Assembly: GCA_018829185.1 (NCBI GenBank)
Contig: JAHJUI010000023.1
Coordinates: 1 to 47,074, forward strand
From: Nanobdellota archaeon
GTDB taxonomy: Archaea > Nanobdellota > Nanobdellia > SCGC-AAA011-G17 > PNOQ01
DNA: 47,074 nucleotides
Direction of reading: 5' to 3'
A model generated the notes under the pieces. The model saw only the letters and a list, made by a program, of their open reading frames with translations, ran no database searches and was not told the origin of the DNA. Positions 28,224 to 37,668 of this stretch are shown here, piece by piece. Numbering within the stretch: the stretch's first letter is position 1; every line of letters starts with the position of its first letter. Position numbers and translations under genes: made by a program.

Positions 28224-29390
28224 TTAATCTTCTAAACTAATTTTTAATTCATCAATTTCAAAATCTGTGTTCGGAATAATTTTAAAATCATTATCTCCTT
28301 TTCTAATATGTTGAGTAATATCCTTCTCAAAAGAATTTGAAGAAGTATCTATCCCAATTGTATAGCCATTAATAATAATATCTGCTACAATCCTATCGCC
28401 ATCAAACTCCATCTCTAAAATAACATCATCTCCATCTCTTATCATGTCCCATTGTTCAGTATCAACTTCAAAATCATATTCATATTCGTTTTCTACACCT
28501 TCATCATACTCATTTCTAACCGTAATATCATTAAACATAAAATCCCCATTATCTATTGAAAACTCTAAAACATTACTTCCACTTTCAAAATCATCTTTAT
28601 CTAAATTTATTGTTTTCTTACCGCCAGAACAAATTAATGGTTCATCAACTAAAATTTTATCATTAAGATATAACTTGAACCGCCCATATCCATCTAATTC
28701 TTTACAATATATAAAGAAGCTAAGTTCAGCATCTTTAATATTTCTTTTTTCGCTTGAAGAAACCCTAAATGTTTCAATTGCTAATGAATTTTTCTTTTCA
28801 AAAACTTTCTTAATTTTGATATCTCTTAAATCATAATGGTTCTTTACGAAAAATCCGCTAGTTACAGATATTTTTATATTATTATTTTCTTCAATATAAT
28901 CTGTTGGTAAAATAACTTCTACAATTCCCGCTCTTTTAAATCCATTAAATACAATATTTCCATTTAGTTCAATTACCAAATCTCCTTTTGGATCTAAAAC
29001 ACTAAAATATAACATTAATTCTTTTAGATTTTCAATATCGTCAACTCTAAAAGACAACTCTTGAGAACTATCTCCAAAAATGCTTCTTTCAATTTTTAGA
29101 TTACTGGCTAAAGTTTTCAATTCTGGTTCATCTTTAAGAAACAAATTAATATTGCCCAACTCATATTCTTTAACTTGGTCATCAGAAAGGTCTCCGGGAT
29201 ATTCAAGTAATAAAACATCTTTAAGTTCTAAATCATCACAAACATCTAAACATTCATCATCTTCATTCAATAACATACACCTATCGCAAGGTGGCATTAA
29301 AGCAATTACAAAGAGCATTAAGGTAATCATACCAGCAATAACACCGCCAGCAGTACCGATAATAGGTTCTTTATCTTTTCCCATAATCAA
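28224..29390 (-). CDS. N-terminally anchored surface protein
   Basis: Single N-terminal TM (GTAGGVIAGMITLMLFVIALMPPCDRC) and beta-rich Asp/Glu-rich ectodomain. Confidence 0.65.
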   Translation of the reverse strand: MIMGKDKEPIIGTAGGVIAGMITLMLFVIALMPPCDRCMLLNEDDECLDVCDDLELKDVLLLEYPGDLSDDQVKEYELGNINLFLKDEPELKTLASNLKIERSIFGDSSQELSFRVDDIENLKELMLYFSVLDPKGDLVIELNGNIVFNGFKRAGIVEVILPTDYIEENNNIKISVTSGFFVKNHYDLRDIKIKKVFEKKNSLAIETFRVSSSEKRNIKDAELSFFIYCKELDGYGRFKLYLNDKILVDEPLICSGGKKTINLDKDDFESGSNVLEFSIDNGDFMFNDITVRNEYDEGVENEYEYDFEVDTEQWDMIRDGDDVILEMEFDGDRIVADIIINGYTIGIDTSSNSFEKDITQHIRKGDNDFKIIPNTDFEIDELKISLED

Positions 29391-29395
29391 AAGAA

Positions 29396-29420
29396 TAAGT
29401 TTATTAATATATAAAACTTA
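29396..29420. promoter_or_regulatory. Palindromic shared divergent promoter TAAGTTT-N11-AAACTTA with overlapping TATA boxes
   Basis: TAAGTTTATTAATATATAAAACTTA between divergent ORFs 28224..29390 and 29436..30497. Confidence 0.45.
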
Positions 29421-29435
29421 CTTTTGTATAAAACC

Positions 29436-30497
29436 ATGAAAATCATTAAAGAGAACATAAAAAAGGGCTTTGTAACTCTAAAAATCGAAAATCTAGATGA
29501 CTTATGGTACTTAAGCCAGATAATAGATGAAACAGATTTTATTAGTGGTAAAACTCTAAGAAAAATAAAATTAGAATCAGATACTCGTTCAAAAAAAATA
29601 GAAAAAAAGACAGTTAAATTAAAAATCGAAGTTAACAAAATAGAATTTCATAAAACTTCTGATATCTTACGTGCTTCTGGAAAAGTTCTAGAAGGCCCCG
29701 AAGACATTTCATTAGGTTCCCACCATACTTTCAATTTAGAAAATGGGACTATTTTCACATTAGAAAAAAAATCTTGGTTAAACTATCAAATAAAAAGAAT
29801 AAAAGAAGCTTCAAAAGAAAGTAAAACAAAAATTTTAATATTAGTTTTAGATAGAGATGAAGCAACCTTTGCTTTACTTAAAAAATATGGGTTTGATATA
29901 TTAACTAACTTTCAAGGAGAAGTGGAAAGGAAAAGAGAAAAAACAAAAACAGAATCAAAATTCTATGATGAAGTTATAAAAATTCTAAATCAATATGAAA
30001 AGAAATACAATTTCAACCATATAATTTTAGCCTCTCCAGCATTTTGGAAAGAAAATTTATTTAAAATAATAAAGAAAAAAGCTCCAGAATCGGCTAAAAA
30101 AATAATATTATCAACCTGTAATTCAACAGGGGAGAATGCAATTATTGAAGTTCTAAAAAGAAAAGAAGTTCAAACAGCATTAAAAGAAGATAGAATTGCA
30201 AAAGAAACAGGTTTAATAGAAGAATTATTAGAAGAAATCTCAAAAGATAATTTAGCAGTTTATGGTATAAAAGAAGTTGAAAATGCAGTTAATTCAGGTG
30301 CTGTAAAAACCTTATTATTAACAGACTCTTTAATGAAAAAATACAGAACTAAAAACTTCGAAAAACTAGACTCTTTAATGAAAAACGTAGAATCTCAAAA
30401 AGGGGAAATTCGTATTATCTCAACAGAACATGATGCAGGAAAAAAACTAAATGGTCTTTCAGGAATAGCTGCAATTCTTAGATACAAAACTTATTAG
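29436..30497 (+). CDS. pelA: aPelota (mRNA surveillance)
   Basis: MKIIKENIKKGFVTLKIENLDDLWYLSQII...; VGxE-like STEHDAGKKLNGLSGIAAILRY; internal start at 29436 preferred over the track start at 29424. Confidence 0.93.
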   Translation: MKIIKENIKKGFVTLKIENLDDLWYLSQIIDETDFISGKTLRKIKLESDTRSKKIEKKTVKLKIEVNKIEFHKTSDILRASGKVLEGPEDISLGSHHTFNLENGTIFTLEKKSWLNYQIKRIKEASKESKTKILILVLDRDEATFALLKKYGFDILTNFQGEVERKREKTKTESKFYDEVIKILNQYEKKYNFNHIILASPAFWKENLFKIIKKKAPESAKKIILSTCNSTGENAIIEVLKRKEVQTALKEDRIAKETGLIEELLEEISKDNLAVYGIKEVENAVNSGAVKTLLLTDSLMKKYRTKNFEKLDSLMKNVESQKGEIRIISTEHDAGKKLNGLSGIAAILRYKTY

Positions 30498-30532
30498 TTA
30501 AGTTTAAATATTAATTTTTCCAAGAATGATTT

Positions 30533-30994
30533 ATGGTTTCAAAAAAACAAGTAAACAAATTTGTTAAATCTCAAGAAAGCATACAATTCTACAAAAAAAT
30601 TCAGGGGGCATTAACTGAAGTTCTTCAAGCAATGCCGAATGAGGATTTCCATAAAGTTACAAAAAATCTTAAAATCATTTCCTTACAAGAAGGCATAATC
30701 GGCCAAGCAATGGTTTTTCCAAATTCAAAAGGAAAATTTAAAGTTGTTTCAATTGTTTATGTTCCAAAAATACCCATGAATGTTCTAAAGTTCATAATCG
30801 CTCATGAATTGGGGCATATCCACCAAGGGAGACACAATACAAAAAAAGGGGAGAATATTTACATTTTAGAAAAGCATGCCAACAAAATGGCAAAGAAGTG
30901 GGGTTTTCCGCCAACAGAAAAAACATGGGAATGGATATTCAAATATATGAAAAAATATAAAATAAAGTGGCCAAAAGATTGGCCAAAGGAATAA
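30533..30994 (+). CDS. Small HExxH zinc metallopeptidase-like protein
   Basis: FIIAHELGHIHQGRHNTKKGENIYILEKHANKMAKKWGF. Confidence 0.7.
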   Translation: MVSKKQVNKFVKSQESIQFYKKIQGALTEVLQAMPNEDFHKVTKNLKIISLQEGIIGQAMVFPNSKGKFKVVSIVYVPKIPMNVLKFIIAHELGHIHQGRHNTKKGENIYILEKHANKMAKKWGFPPTEKTWEWIFKYMKKYKIKWPKDWPKE

Positions 30995-30996
30995 AG

Positions 30997-31538
30997 ATGG
31001 TAAAAGCACTTATTATCATAGACATGGAAAAAGGTTACATGAAAGATATTTATAATCCTAAAGAAATAATAAAAAATCAAGTTAAATTAATTAAAGCATT
31101 CAACAAGAAAAAACTTCCGGTAATAATAACAACCGGGAAAGCAAGAAAAAAGAAAAATCCTGTAATGGACAGACTATGGGAAAAAGAAACAACCGAATTC
31201 GCAAAGAAGGGATTAGATAAATTTGTTCCAGAAATAGAAAAGGCAAAGGTAAGTAAAGTTTTAGGCAAATCAGAATATGATTGTTTCTATGGAACAGAAC
31301 TAGAAAAATATTGTAAACAAAACAAAATAACAGATTTATATCTATGTGGTGTTTTTTCTGGATGTTGTGTATATCTTACTGGCACCGGAGCAGCATACAG
31401 GGGAATTATGCCTTATTTTGTTAAAGATGCTGTTTCTACTGAAAAAAATCTTGGCATTTAAGAAATTGTAATAACTTCAAAACACTTTTAGGTCCAGTTG
31501 TAACAACAGAACAAGTAATTAAAGAACTAAAAAAATGA
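30997..31538 (+). pseudogene. Isochorismatase-family hydrolase, frameshifted near its C-terminus
   Basis: MVKALIIIDMEKGYM..., GVFSGCCVYLTGTGAAYRG in frame to 31461; +1 A at the A7 run (31442-31448) would continue ...HLRNCNNFKTLLGPVVTTEQVIKELKK to TGA at 31536-31538. Confidence 0.7.
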
Positions 31539-32266
31539 CAAGAGAATTCTGGAAAGATTGGAAAAGGAAAACTATTATAGAGAAAAAAGCTATTAAGAGA
31601 ATAATCAAAGCCAGAGGGTTAATAATCAAATCAATTCCAAAAAACAAACTAATTGCAATTTACATAAAAGGAAGTTTTGTTAGACGTGAAATGAATAAAA
31701 ATAGTGATATTGATATAGTTCCAATAGTTACAGAAATAAAATATGAAGGTCGTGTTTTTGAAGTAAATTCTCATAATGTTTACCCCTGTATTGTTGTTCC
31801 GTTGTCAATAGAAGAATTTAAGAAAAATAAGTTAATGACCCAAGCAAATCATAAACCAGATTTGAGAGCTAAACCAGATAGATTTCTTAAAAAATTAAAA
31901 GAATGTGGATTAATTTATGGAAATGGATTGAATCCTAAAAAGTTTCCAATAAGAAGTAATGAAAAAGCTTTGAAAGATGAAATAAAACTAATGGGGGAAG
32001 GTTATATTAAACTATATAGAAAAAAAGAAATAAAATTTGCTCCTTTGTTAAAACAAGTATTTTGGTTAACAGAAACAGAATTAGAACATAAAAAAAAGAA
32101 AGTATCTCATACTTGGAAAGGTTTAGATAAAGCTATAAAAGAAAAAAGCCACATAATGCATCTTGCTTACAAATATAGATTAAACAAACCAAAAGATAAA
32201 AAAAGAAGAGACGCTTTTGTTAAAAAATTAGAAAAACATTTAAATAAATTAGAAAAAATTTTCTAA
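31535..32266 (+). CDS. Nucleotidyltransferase-domain protein
   Basis: IAIYIKGSFVRREMNKNSDIDIVPIV (GS...D-x-D). Confidence 0.8.
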   Translation: MTREFWKDWKRKTIIEKKAIKRIIKARGLIIKSIPKNKLIAIYIKGSFVRREMNKNSDIDIVPIVTEIKYEGRVFEVNSHNVYPCIVVPLSIEEFKKNKLMTQANHKPDLRAKPDRFLKKLKECGLIYGNGLNPKKFPIRSNEKALKDEIKLMGEGYIKLYRKKEIKFAPLLKQVFWLTETELEHKKKKVSHTWKGLDKAIKEKSHIMHLAYKYRLNKPKDKKRRDAFVKKLEKHLNKLEKIF

Positions 32267-32676
32267 ATCTCTAACATCTCAGCATACTTAGGAAATTCTT
32301 TCTTAAAATCCTTATGAACCCTGTCCTCACTAGCAATAAAATCTAACATATCCTGTCCTTTAACCTTACTCCTATCCAAAACATGAAACAATTCATGCAA
32401 AACAAGAGCTTTAATAAACTCTGGATCTTTAGTTAACAAATTAATTACATCCTTACAAAGAACAATTGTCTCCTTACGACCAGAATGAACAACCAGACTA
32501 CCCACTTTAATAGGTAAACCTTCTTTCATCTCTTCATGAATAATCCTACTTCTAGAACTCAAATCAAAAAACTCTTCCTCATTCAAAAACTCCAAAAAAA
32601 CATCAACCTTATGTTTCTTAGAAAACATACTATACGCTTGCTCGGCAGCTTTTATCACCTCTTTCTCATTCATCAT
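32263..32676 (-). CDS. Small HExxH metallopeptidase-like protein
   Basis: FIKALVLHELFHVLDRSKVKGQDMLDFIASEDRVH. Confidence 0.65.
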   Translation of the reverse strand: MMNEKEVIKAAEQAYSMFSKKHKVDVFLEFLNEEEFFDLSSRSRIIHEEMKEGLPIKVGSLVVHSGRKETIVLCKDVINLLTKDPEFIKALVLHELFHVLDRSKVKGQDMLDFIASEDRVHKDFKKEFPKYAEMLEI

Positions 32677-33734
32677 AACACCTTTGATCCAAATTTAATA
32701 AACCTTGGTTCAGTTAAAGCCAATTTCAATAACATTGCAAAAGGAAAATCTCTATTTCCATTTTCAACTATGCTTCTTATTCTATCTTGGCCAGTTAACT
32801 TAACTAAGTAATTATAATCATTGTTATTAAACTTATTTAAAATTTTCCTTACCTTCAAACCAGTACTTAATTCCTTCCCAATTGTGCTTTTCCATAATTC
32901 ATCATAATTTTTATTGTATTTAATTGCTTTTGCTAATTCTTTAGCCGCAAACATCCCAGGAATAATTCCTCCGCCAGTAGTTGGCTTTACCTGAGTAGCA
33001 GCATCTCCAACTAAATAAACATTATTTTTATGTGTATTAATATTTGGATTATAAATTGGCAATAATCCAGCTTGTTTATCTAATATTTTCCATTTTACAA
33101 ATTTATCAAAATATTGTGCAACATTTTCAGTAGAAGCAACTCCAACTCTTGCAATTTCTTCGTTTTCGGGAACTATCCATGTAAAAAAACCAGGAGCAAC
33201 ATCTCCAAAAGAAGAAACAAAAGTATCTTTCTCAAATTTTCCTTTTACTCTCGCTTGTAAACCTAACAAAAATTTCCTCCCCCCAAACATATTATTACTT
33301 TTAGCAACTTGAGACAATGGACCATCGGCCCCAACTAAAATATCACTTTTAACAATTTTATTCTTAAATTTAATTTTATCCCCTTCATTAGAAATAAATT
33401 TATGCTGTAAAAACGTCTTAACTCCTGCTTCTTTAGATTTATCAAATAAAAACCTATCAAATTCAGACCTATCTACTAAAAAATCTGGTTTATCCAAATT
33501 AAATTCAATAAAATTTCCATCTGGAGCAATAACCCTAGATTTCTTAATCTTATTCAATATTAAATCATTCTTAATTTTAACAAGTTTACTTAAAGAAGAA
33601 GTAATCAACCCAGTACATTGAATAGGTTTCCCAATTTCCTTGTGCTCTTCATATAAACTAACATCGAAACCTGTCTCTACCAATAAATAGCTAGCATAGC
33701 TTCCTACAGGTCCCCCACCAATAACACTTATCAT
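32673..33734 (-). CDS. Geranylgeranyl reductase family FAD-dependent oxidoreductase
   Basis: SVIGGGPVGSYASYLLVETGFDVSLYEEHKEIGKPIQCTGLI; NVYLVGDAATQVKPTTGGGIIPGM. Confidence 0.92.
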   Translation of the reverse strand: MISVIGGGPVGSYASYLLVETGFDVSLYEEHKEIGKPIQCTGLITSSLSKLVKIKNDLILNKIKKSRVIAPDGNFIEFNLDKPDFLVDRSEFDRFLFDKSKEAGVKTFLQHKFISNEGDKIKFKNKIVKSDILVGADGPLSQVAKSNNMFGGRKFLLGLQARVKGKFEKDTFVSSFGDVAPGFFTWIVPENEEIARVGVASTENVAQYFDKFVKWKILDKQAGLLPIYNPNINTHKNNVYLVGDAATQVKPTTGGGIIPGMFAAKELAKAIKYNKNYDELWKSTIGKELSTGLKVRKILNKFNNNDYNYLVKLTGQDRIRSIVENGNRDFPFAMLLKLALTEPRFIKFGSKVL

Positions 33735-33786
33735 ACAAAAAAATACTAAGCAAATATTTATAAATCTAATCTTTTAAGAATTCATT

Positions 33787-34797
33787 ATGCTAATCGAAAT
33801 AATCTTACTAATTATAGCATTAGTTTGGCTTTCTTTTGCTACTTATTTTGATATTAAAACACAAGAAATTCCAGATTGGCTAAGTTATAGTTTAATTATA
33901 ATCGGTTTTGTTTTAAGTATATTAAAGTCAAATCCATCTTACATTTTGATTATCTTAGGGTTATTAGTCATCACTTCAATTTTTTACTATATTGAAAAAG
34001 AACTTAAGTGGGTTAAGGGGTATATCTTAATTGTAATTAGTGCTTTCATTTATTTCTTTGTAGCAGCTAAGTTAACACAAAACATTTTTTCAAGTAGTAT
34101 CTTGGGTTTCTTAATTTTCTTTATAATTGGAGACTTAATGTACCATTCAAAACAATGGGGTGGGGGAGATGTTAAATTACTGGCGGGACTTGGGATAGTA
34201 TTCGCAACATATCCAAAAGTATTACTAACTTTCTTAAATCCAAACCTAAATCTTCCATTTTTAATCATCTTATTCATAAATATATTAATTGCAGGGGCAT
34301 TTTATGGAATAATTTGGGCATTTGTCTTAGCAATCAAAGATAAAAAGAAGTTTTCACTTAACCTAAAAAAAATACTCCATATGAAAAAAGTAAGGTTATT
34401 AGAATCAATAGTTTTTATCCTAACTTTAGTTTTATTATTAGTTGCATTCTTTACAGTCCAAGATTTAAGAATTAGATTATTTGCATTATTCCTAGGAATC
34501 TTACCTTTATTTTTCCTATACCTACTAATTTTAGTAAAATCAATTGAAAACATGTCATTCATAAAGAAAATTCCAATTTCAAAAATTAGAATAGAAGACC
34601 AAATACAAAATGATATTTTCTACAAAGGTAAAAAAATATATTCAAAAAAATCATTAGGAGTTACAAAGGCACAATTAGCTTTAATTAAAAAAGCAAAAAT
34701 AAAATCAGTTATCATAAAAGAAGGTATTCCTTTTGTTCCTAGTTTTCTAATTGGTGTTTTAATTAGTTTAATTTTTGGTAGTTTAATTTTCTTCTAA
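33787..34797 (+). CDS. Type IV prepilin peptidase (A24, PibD/FlaK-like)
   Basis: SFATYFDIKTQEIPDWLSY; QWGGGDVKLLAGLG; multiple TM. Confidence 0.9.
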   Translation: MLIEIILLIIALVWLSFATYFDIKTQEIPDWLSYSLIIIGFVLSILKSNPSYILIILGLLVITSIFYYIEKELKWVKGYILIVISAFIYFFVAAKLTQNIFSSSILGFLIFFIIGDLMYHSKQWGGGDVKLLAGLGIVFATYPKVLLTFLNPNLNLPFLIILFINILIAGAFYGIIWAFVLAIKDKKKFSLNLKKILHMKKVRLLESIVFILTLVLLLVAFFTVQDLRIRLFALFLGILPLFFLYLLILVKSIENMSFIKKIPISKIRIEDQIQNDIFYKGKKIYSKKSLGVTKAQLALIKKAKIKSVIIKEGIPFVPSFLIGVLISLIFGSLIFF

Positions 34798-35441
34798 GGA
34801 ATTCTTTCAGACATCTCAAATTCATATTCTAAAATCTCTTCAGGTTCTTCTTCAACTTCTTGTTCTATAGAAAAACCTTCCTTAAGAATTTGTTCTCTAA
34901 CTTTAGCTAACTCTTCATCTTCTGTTTTCTTACCTTCCCATTCAAACTTAACCTCATCTCCATTATACCTTGGAATCACATGAACAAAAACATGTGGTGC
35001 TCTTTGACCTGCTGCAGCACCATTTGCTAAAAATATATTAGTTCCTTCTGCTTGTATTGTCTTAAATAAATGTTTAGCTAGGTTATTAACTACCATAAAC
35101 AAATGAGCTAATTCCCCATCTGGCATTTGAGCAGTTAAAGCATAGTGTTTTTTAGGCATAACTAACGTGTGTCCTCTTGTAGCTGGATTAATATCTAAAA
35201 CAGCAATAACCTGATCATCTTCATAGATTTTTTGACTAGGAATCTTCCCTTCAATAATCATACAAAAAGGACATTGGCCACCTTGTTCTTGAGTTGCTTT
35301 TTGTTGATCTTGTAAAAACTTAATTTGTTCTTCATTAAAAGTAGAAAGCATTGCTTGTAATTTAGCTTGTTGTTCAGCAGGAGGCAATTTACCTATTTCA
35401 TTTAACTGTTTAATTTGCTCTTCACTAAAAGGATTTTGCAT
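34794..35441 (-). CDS. HIT-family hydrolase with N-terminal helical extension
   Basis: CPFCMIIEGKIPSQKIYEDDQVIAVLDINPATRGHTLVMPKKH; HVFVHVIPRY. Confidence 0.9.
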   Translation of the reverse strand: MQNPFSEEQIKQLNEIGKLPPAEQQAKLQAMLSTFNEEQIKFLQDQQKATQEQGGQCPFCMIIEGKIPSQKIYEDDQVIAVLDINPATRGHTLVMPKKHYALTAQMPDGELAHLFMVVNNLAKHLFKTIQAEGTNIFLANGAAAGQRAPHVFVHVIPRYNGDEVKFEWEGKKTEDEELAKVREQILKEGFSIEQEVEEEPEEILEYEFEMSERIP

Positions 35442-35509
35442 ACAAAGAATTTAGATTAGTTTACTTAAAAAACTTTCTAAGAAAAGAAAAAAAGAAAAAA
35501 TTTATGCAA

Positions 35510-35911
35510 TTATGTGCAAGTCTTTAATACAGCTCTACTTAAAGTAGGATCATTAGAATTTAAATTAATATCTTTAACAGCTACAAAAAGACCATCATTT
35601 ATAAGCCAAGCCCTATTTTCACCTATTAATGTCGTGGTATTACCTACAGACACTTCAACAGCATTTGAAAAAATAGATCCTATTTCTAGATAGTACTCTC
35701 CTACGTTAAAAGAATCCCCTTCACCAACCAAATAACTCTCGGCACATAAATTTTCTGTTCCAACTGGAATATCCGTCCCACTACCTCCCCCACCTAGCAT
35801 GGAAGTTGCTGGCCTACTTAACTGCGGATCTGGAGGACTATTTTCAACACAGCTAGAAACTAAGAACATAACAACAGCTAAAACAGAAACAAAAATTAAA
35901 GTTTTTTTCAT
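35510..35911 (-). CDS. Small putative lipoprotein
   Basis: MKKTLIFVSVLAVVMFLVSSCVENS; start trimmed to 35911 with SD AGGAGGTG upstream. Confidence 0.7.
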   Translation of the reverse strand: MKKTLIFVSVLAVVMFLVSSCVENSPPDPQLSRPATSMLGGGGSGTDIPVGTENLCAESYLVGEGDSFNVGEYYLEIGSIFSNAVEVSVGNTTTLIGENRAWLINDGLFVAVKDINLNSNDPTLSRAVLKTCT

Positions 35912-35985
35912 TATTTCACCTCCTTTTAAATTTTTATTAAACAATATAAAAGTATAAAGAATTATTCATATATATATATAACTTT

Positions 35986-36264
35986 CTAACCCAGTGCTCT
36001 TCTAACATCAATAACTTCAATAGAATTAACACCTTCAATTTCAGCTATTTCTTTTTCTAAATCATCAGTTCCGCCTCTAGCTTCATCAACAACAAATATA
36101 ATCTTTAAAGCTTGTAATCCAAAAGCAACAGGTACAACTTCATCTTTAGTTTCGCCTTCACCAGCATAATTAACAATTGCTTCTTTAACCTTAACTTTCA
36201 ACTGCTCTAAGTCCACTTCTGGAGAAATAGGCATAATTCTAATTGTAATAACAGAATTTGCCAT
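35986..36264 (-). CDS. Elongation factor aEF-1 beta
   Basis: MANSVITIRIMPISPEVDLEQLK...VPVAFGLQALKIIFVVDEARGGTDDLEKEIAEIEGVNSIEVIDVRRALG. Confidence 0.94.
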   Translation of the reverse strand: MANSVITIRIMPISPEVDLEQLKVKVKEAIVNYAGEGETKDEVVPVAFGLQALKIIFVVDEARGGTDDLEKEIAEIEGVNSIEVIDVRRALG

Positions 36265-36265
36265 T

Positions 36266-36439
36266 TTAATTAGGACCTTCAAAACCGCAATCACATTTGT
36301 ATTTTGCAGCTACTTTTCTACAATGTTCACATCTAATTAATTCTTTCTTTCCACAACCAGGACACATAAATCTAACTGCCCCAGCCATACTCTCAATTTT
36401 AACTTTACAAGATGTGCATTTAAGTTCTTTTTTTACCAT
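36266..36439 (-). CDS. Zinc-ribbon RNA-binding protein (COG2888/DUF1610 type)
   Basis: Manual translation MVKKELKCTSCKVKIESMAGAVRFMCPGCGKKELIRCEHCRKVAAKYKCDCGFEGPN; abuts aEF-1 beta. Not in the ORF track. Confidence 0.88.
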   Translation of the reverse strand: MVKKELKCTSCKVKIESMAGAVRFMCPGCGKKELIRCEHCRKVAAKYKCDCGFEGPN

Positions 36440-36553
36440 TTTGTTAAGAATGTGGAAAAAAATATGTTTATAAAGCTTTGGTAAAGCAAACCTCTTTATA
36501 TCAAATAAAAATTTTAATGTTTTTTAATTTTTAAGAAGATCGCTTTAAAATAC

Positions 36554-37135
36554 TTATTTTTTTATCTTTCTCCCAATTTTTGTATCTTCAGAAAATCCTT
36601 CAAAAAATAAGGCATTATTTTTTCTATCCTGCGAAATTATTGATTGAAAATTCTCAACAAATCTCTCAGGGTTACTTATATTTTTAATTTTAATAGACGT
36701 TTCATTTAAGAAAATCCTTACAGTAACATCACCATAATTTAAAAGTCTTTTAAAAAGAGGTTTATTTATGCCTACATCCGAAATAGATGAAAAACTAACT
36801 TCCCTCATGTTTTTATTAAGCAAACCAACGCTTTGTATTAATGTAGAATCAGTAATTGCCCACCAGTGCCTCATTCTATGAATTTCAGTAAATTTCACAA
36901 GGAGGATAATAAAACCAATCGAAATAACTAATGTAAAAGTTGGTATTGCTAATCCATTTATATTAAAATAAATTAAAACTCCGATAATAATTAAGATCAT
37001 AAAATAAACTAAAAAATAGCTTCTTCTAGTTCTTCTCACTTTTAATAAAAAATTCTTCTTTTGCATATTGTTTCCTTGTTCCACTAATGATAAATCATCA
37101 CCTATGCTTTTCCGCCTTGGGATATTCATGACCAA
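36554..37135 (-). CDS. Bacterial-type PH-domain membrane protein
   Basis: Two TM, then HWWAITDSTLIQSVGLLNKNMREVSFSSISDVGINKPLFKRLLNYGDVTV. Confidence 0.75.
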   Translation of the reverse strand: MVMNIPRRKSIGDDLSLVEQGNNMQKKNFLLKVRRTRRSYFLVYFMILIIIGVLIYFNINGLAIPTFTLVISIGFIILLVKFTEIHRMRHWWAITDSTLIQSVGLLNKNMREVSFSSISDVGINKPLFKRLLNYGDVTVRIFLNETSIKIKNISNPERFVENFQSIISQDRKNNALFFEGFSEDTKIGRKIKK

Positions 37136-37227
37136 ATCTTTTTTTATTTCTAATGCATTTAATGTGCTTTTCTTATTAAAGTTAGGGAATCTTATTTTTA
37201 AATGTTTCTATACTTATCTAGTGAAAA

Positions 37228-37668
37228 CTATTTAATACACAGAAAACTTTCCACTCTTTTTATTCTTTCATCAATCGGAGGATGAGTTTTAGAATTATAC
37301 TTTACCACCCCATTCTGATAAAACTCCTTAATTTTTCTTAAAAATTTAAGAGTATTTTCTCTCCCACAGTTAGATGCAGCAAATTTATCTGCCCTGAACT
37401 CTGTAGACCATTTTATTTTCTTAGAATCAAACCAAAGTCTTATTGAATCAAACAACCAATTAAAAAGAGAATGCTTAGCATGATAAAGTTCATGCCAAAC
37501 AATAACTCTTTGTTCATTTAAATCGAACTTATCAAAAAAATAGGTTCCAACTTTGACTGTAAACCAACCACCCCAAAGAAGATTTTTATATTCAGGAGAC
37601 TCATAAAATCTCAATTTAACCTTCTTGCCTTCCTTTAAATCAAAGTCTATTCTCTTATATTTATTCAT
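37228..37668 (-). CDS. M48-like zinc metallopeptidase (short)
   Basis: [13 protein letters not shown]...[15 protein letters not shown]...[12 protein letters not shown]; start trimmed to MNKYKRI. Confidence 0.8.
   Translation of the reverse strand: MNKYKRIDFDLKEGKKVKLRFYESPEYKNLLWGGWFTVKVGTYFFDKFDLNEQRVIVWHELYHAKHSLFNWLFDSIRLWFDSKKIKWSTEFRADKFAASNCGRENTLKFLRKIKEFYQNGVVKYNSKTHPPIDERIKRVESFLCIK

Noticed and set aside
28444-29439. Plus-strand ORFs 28444..28836 and 29080..29439
   Set aside because: Antisense Ser/Lys-rich shadows of the surface protein 28224..29390.
35958-35985. (AT)n tract in the 35.95-35.98 kb intergenic region
   Set aside because: Short low-complexity AT tract overlapping likely promoter sequence; unremarkable in an AT-rich genome.
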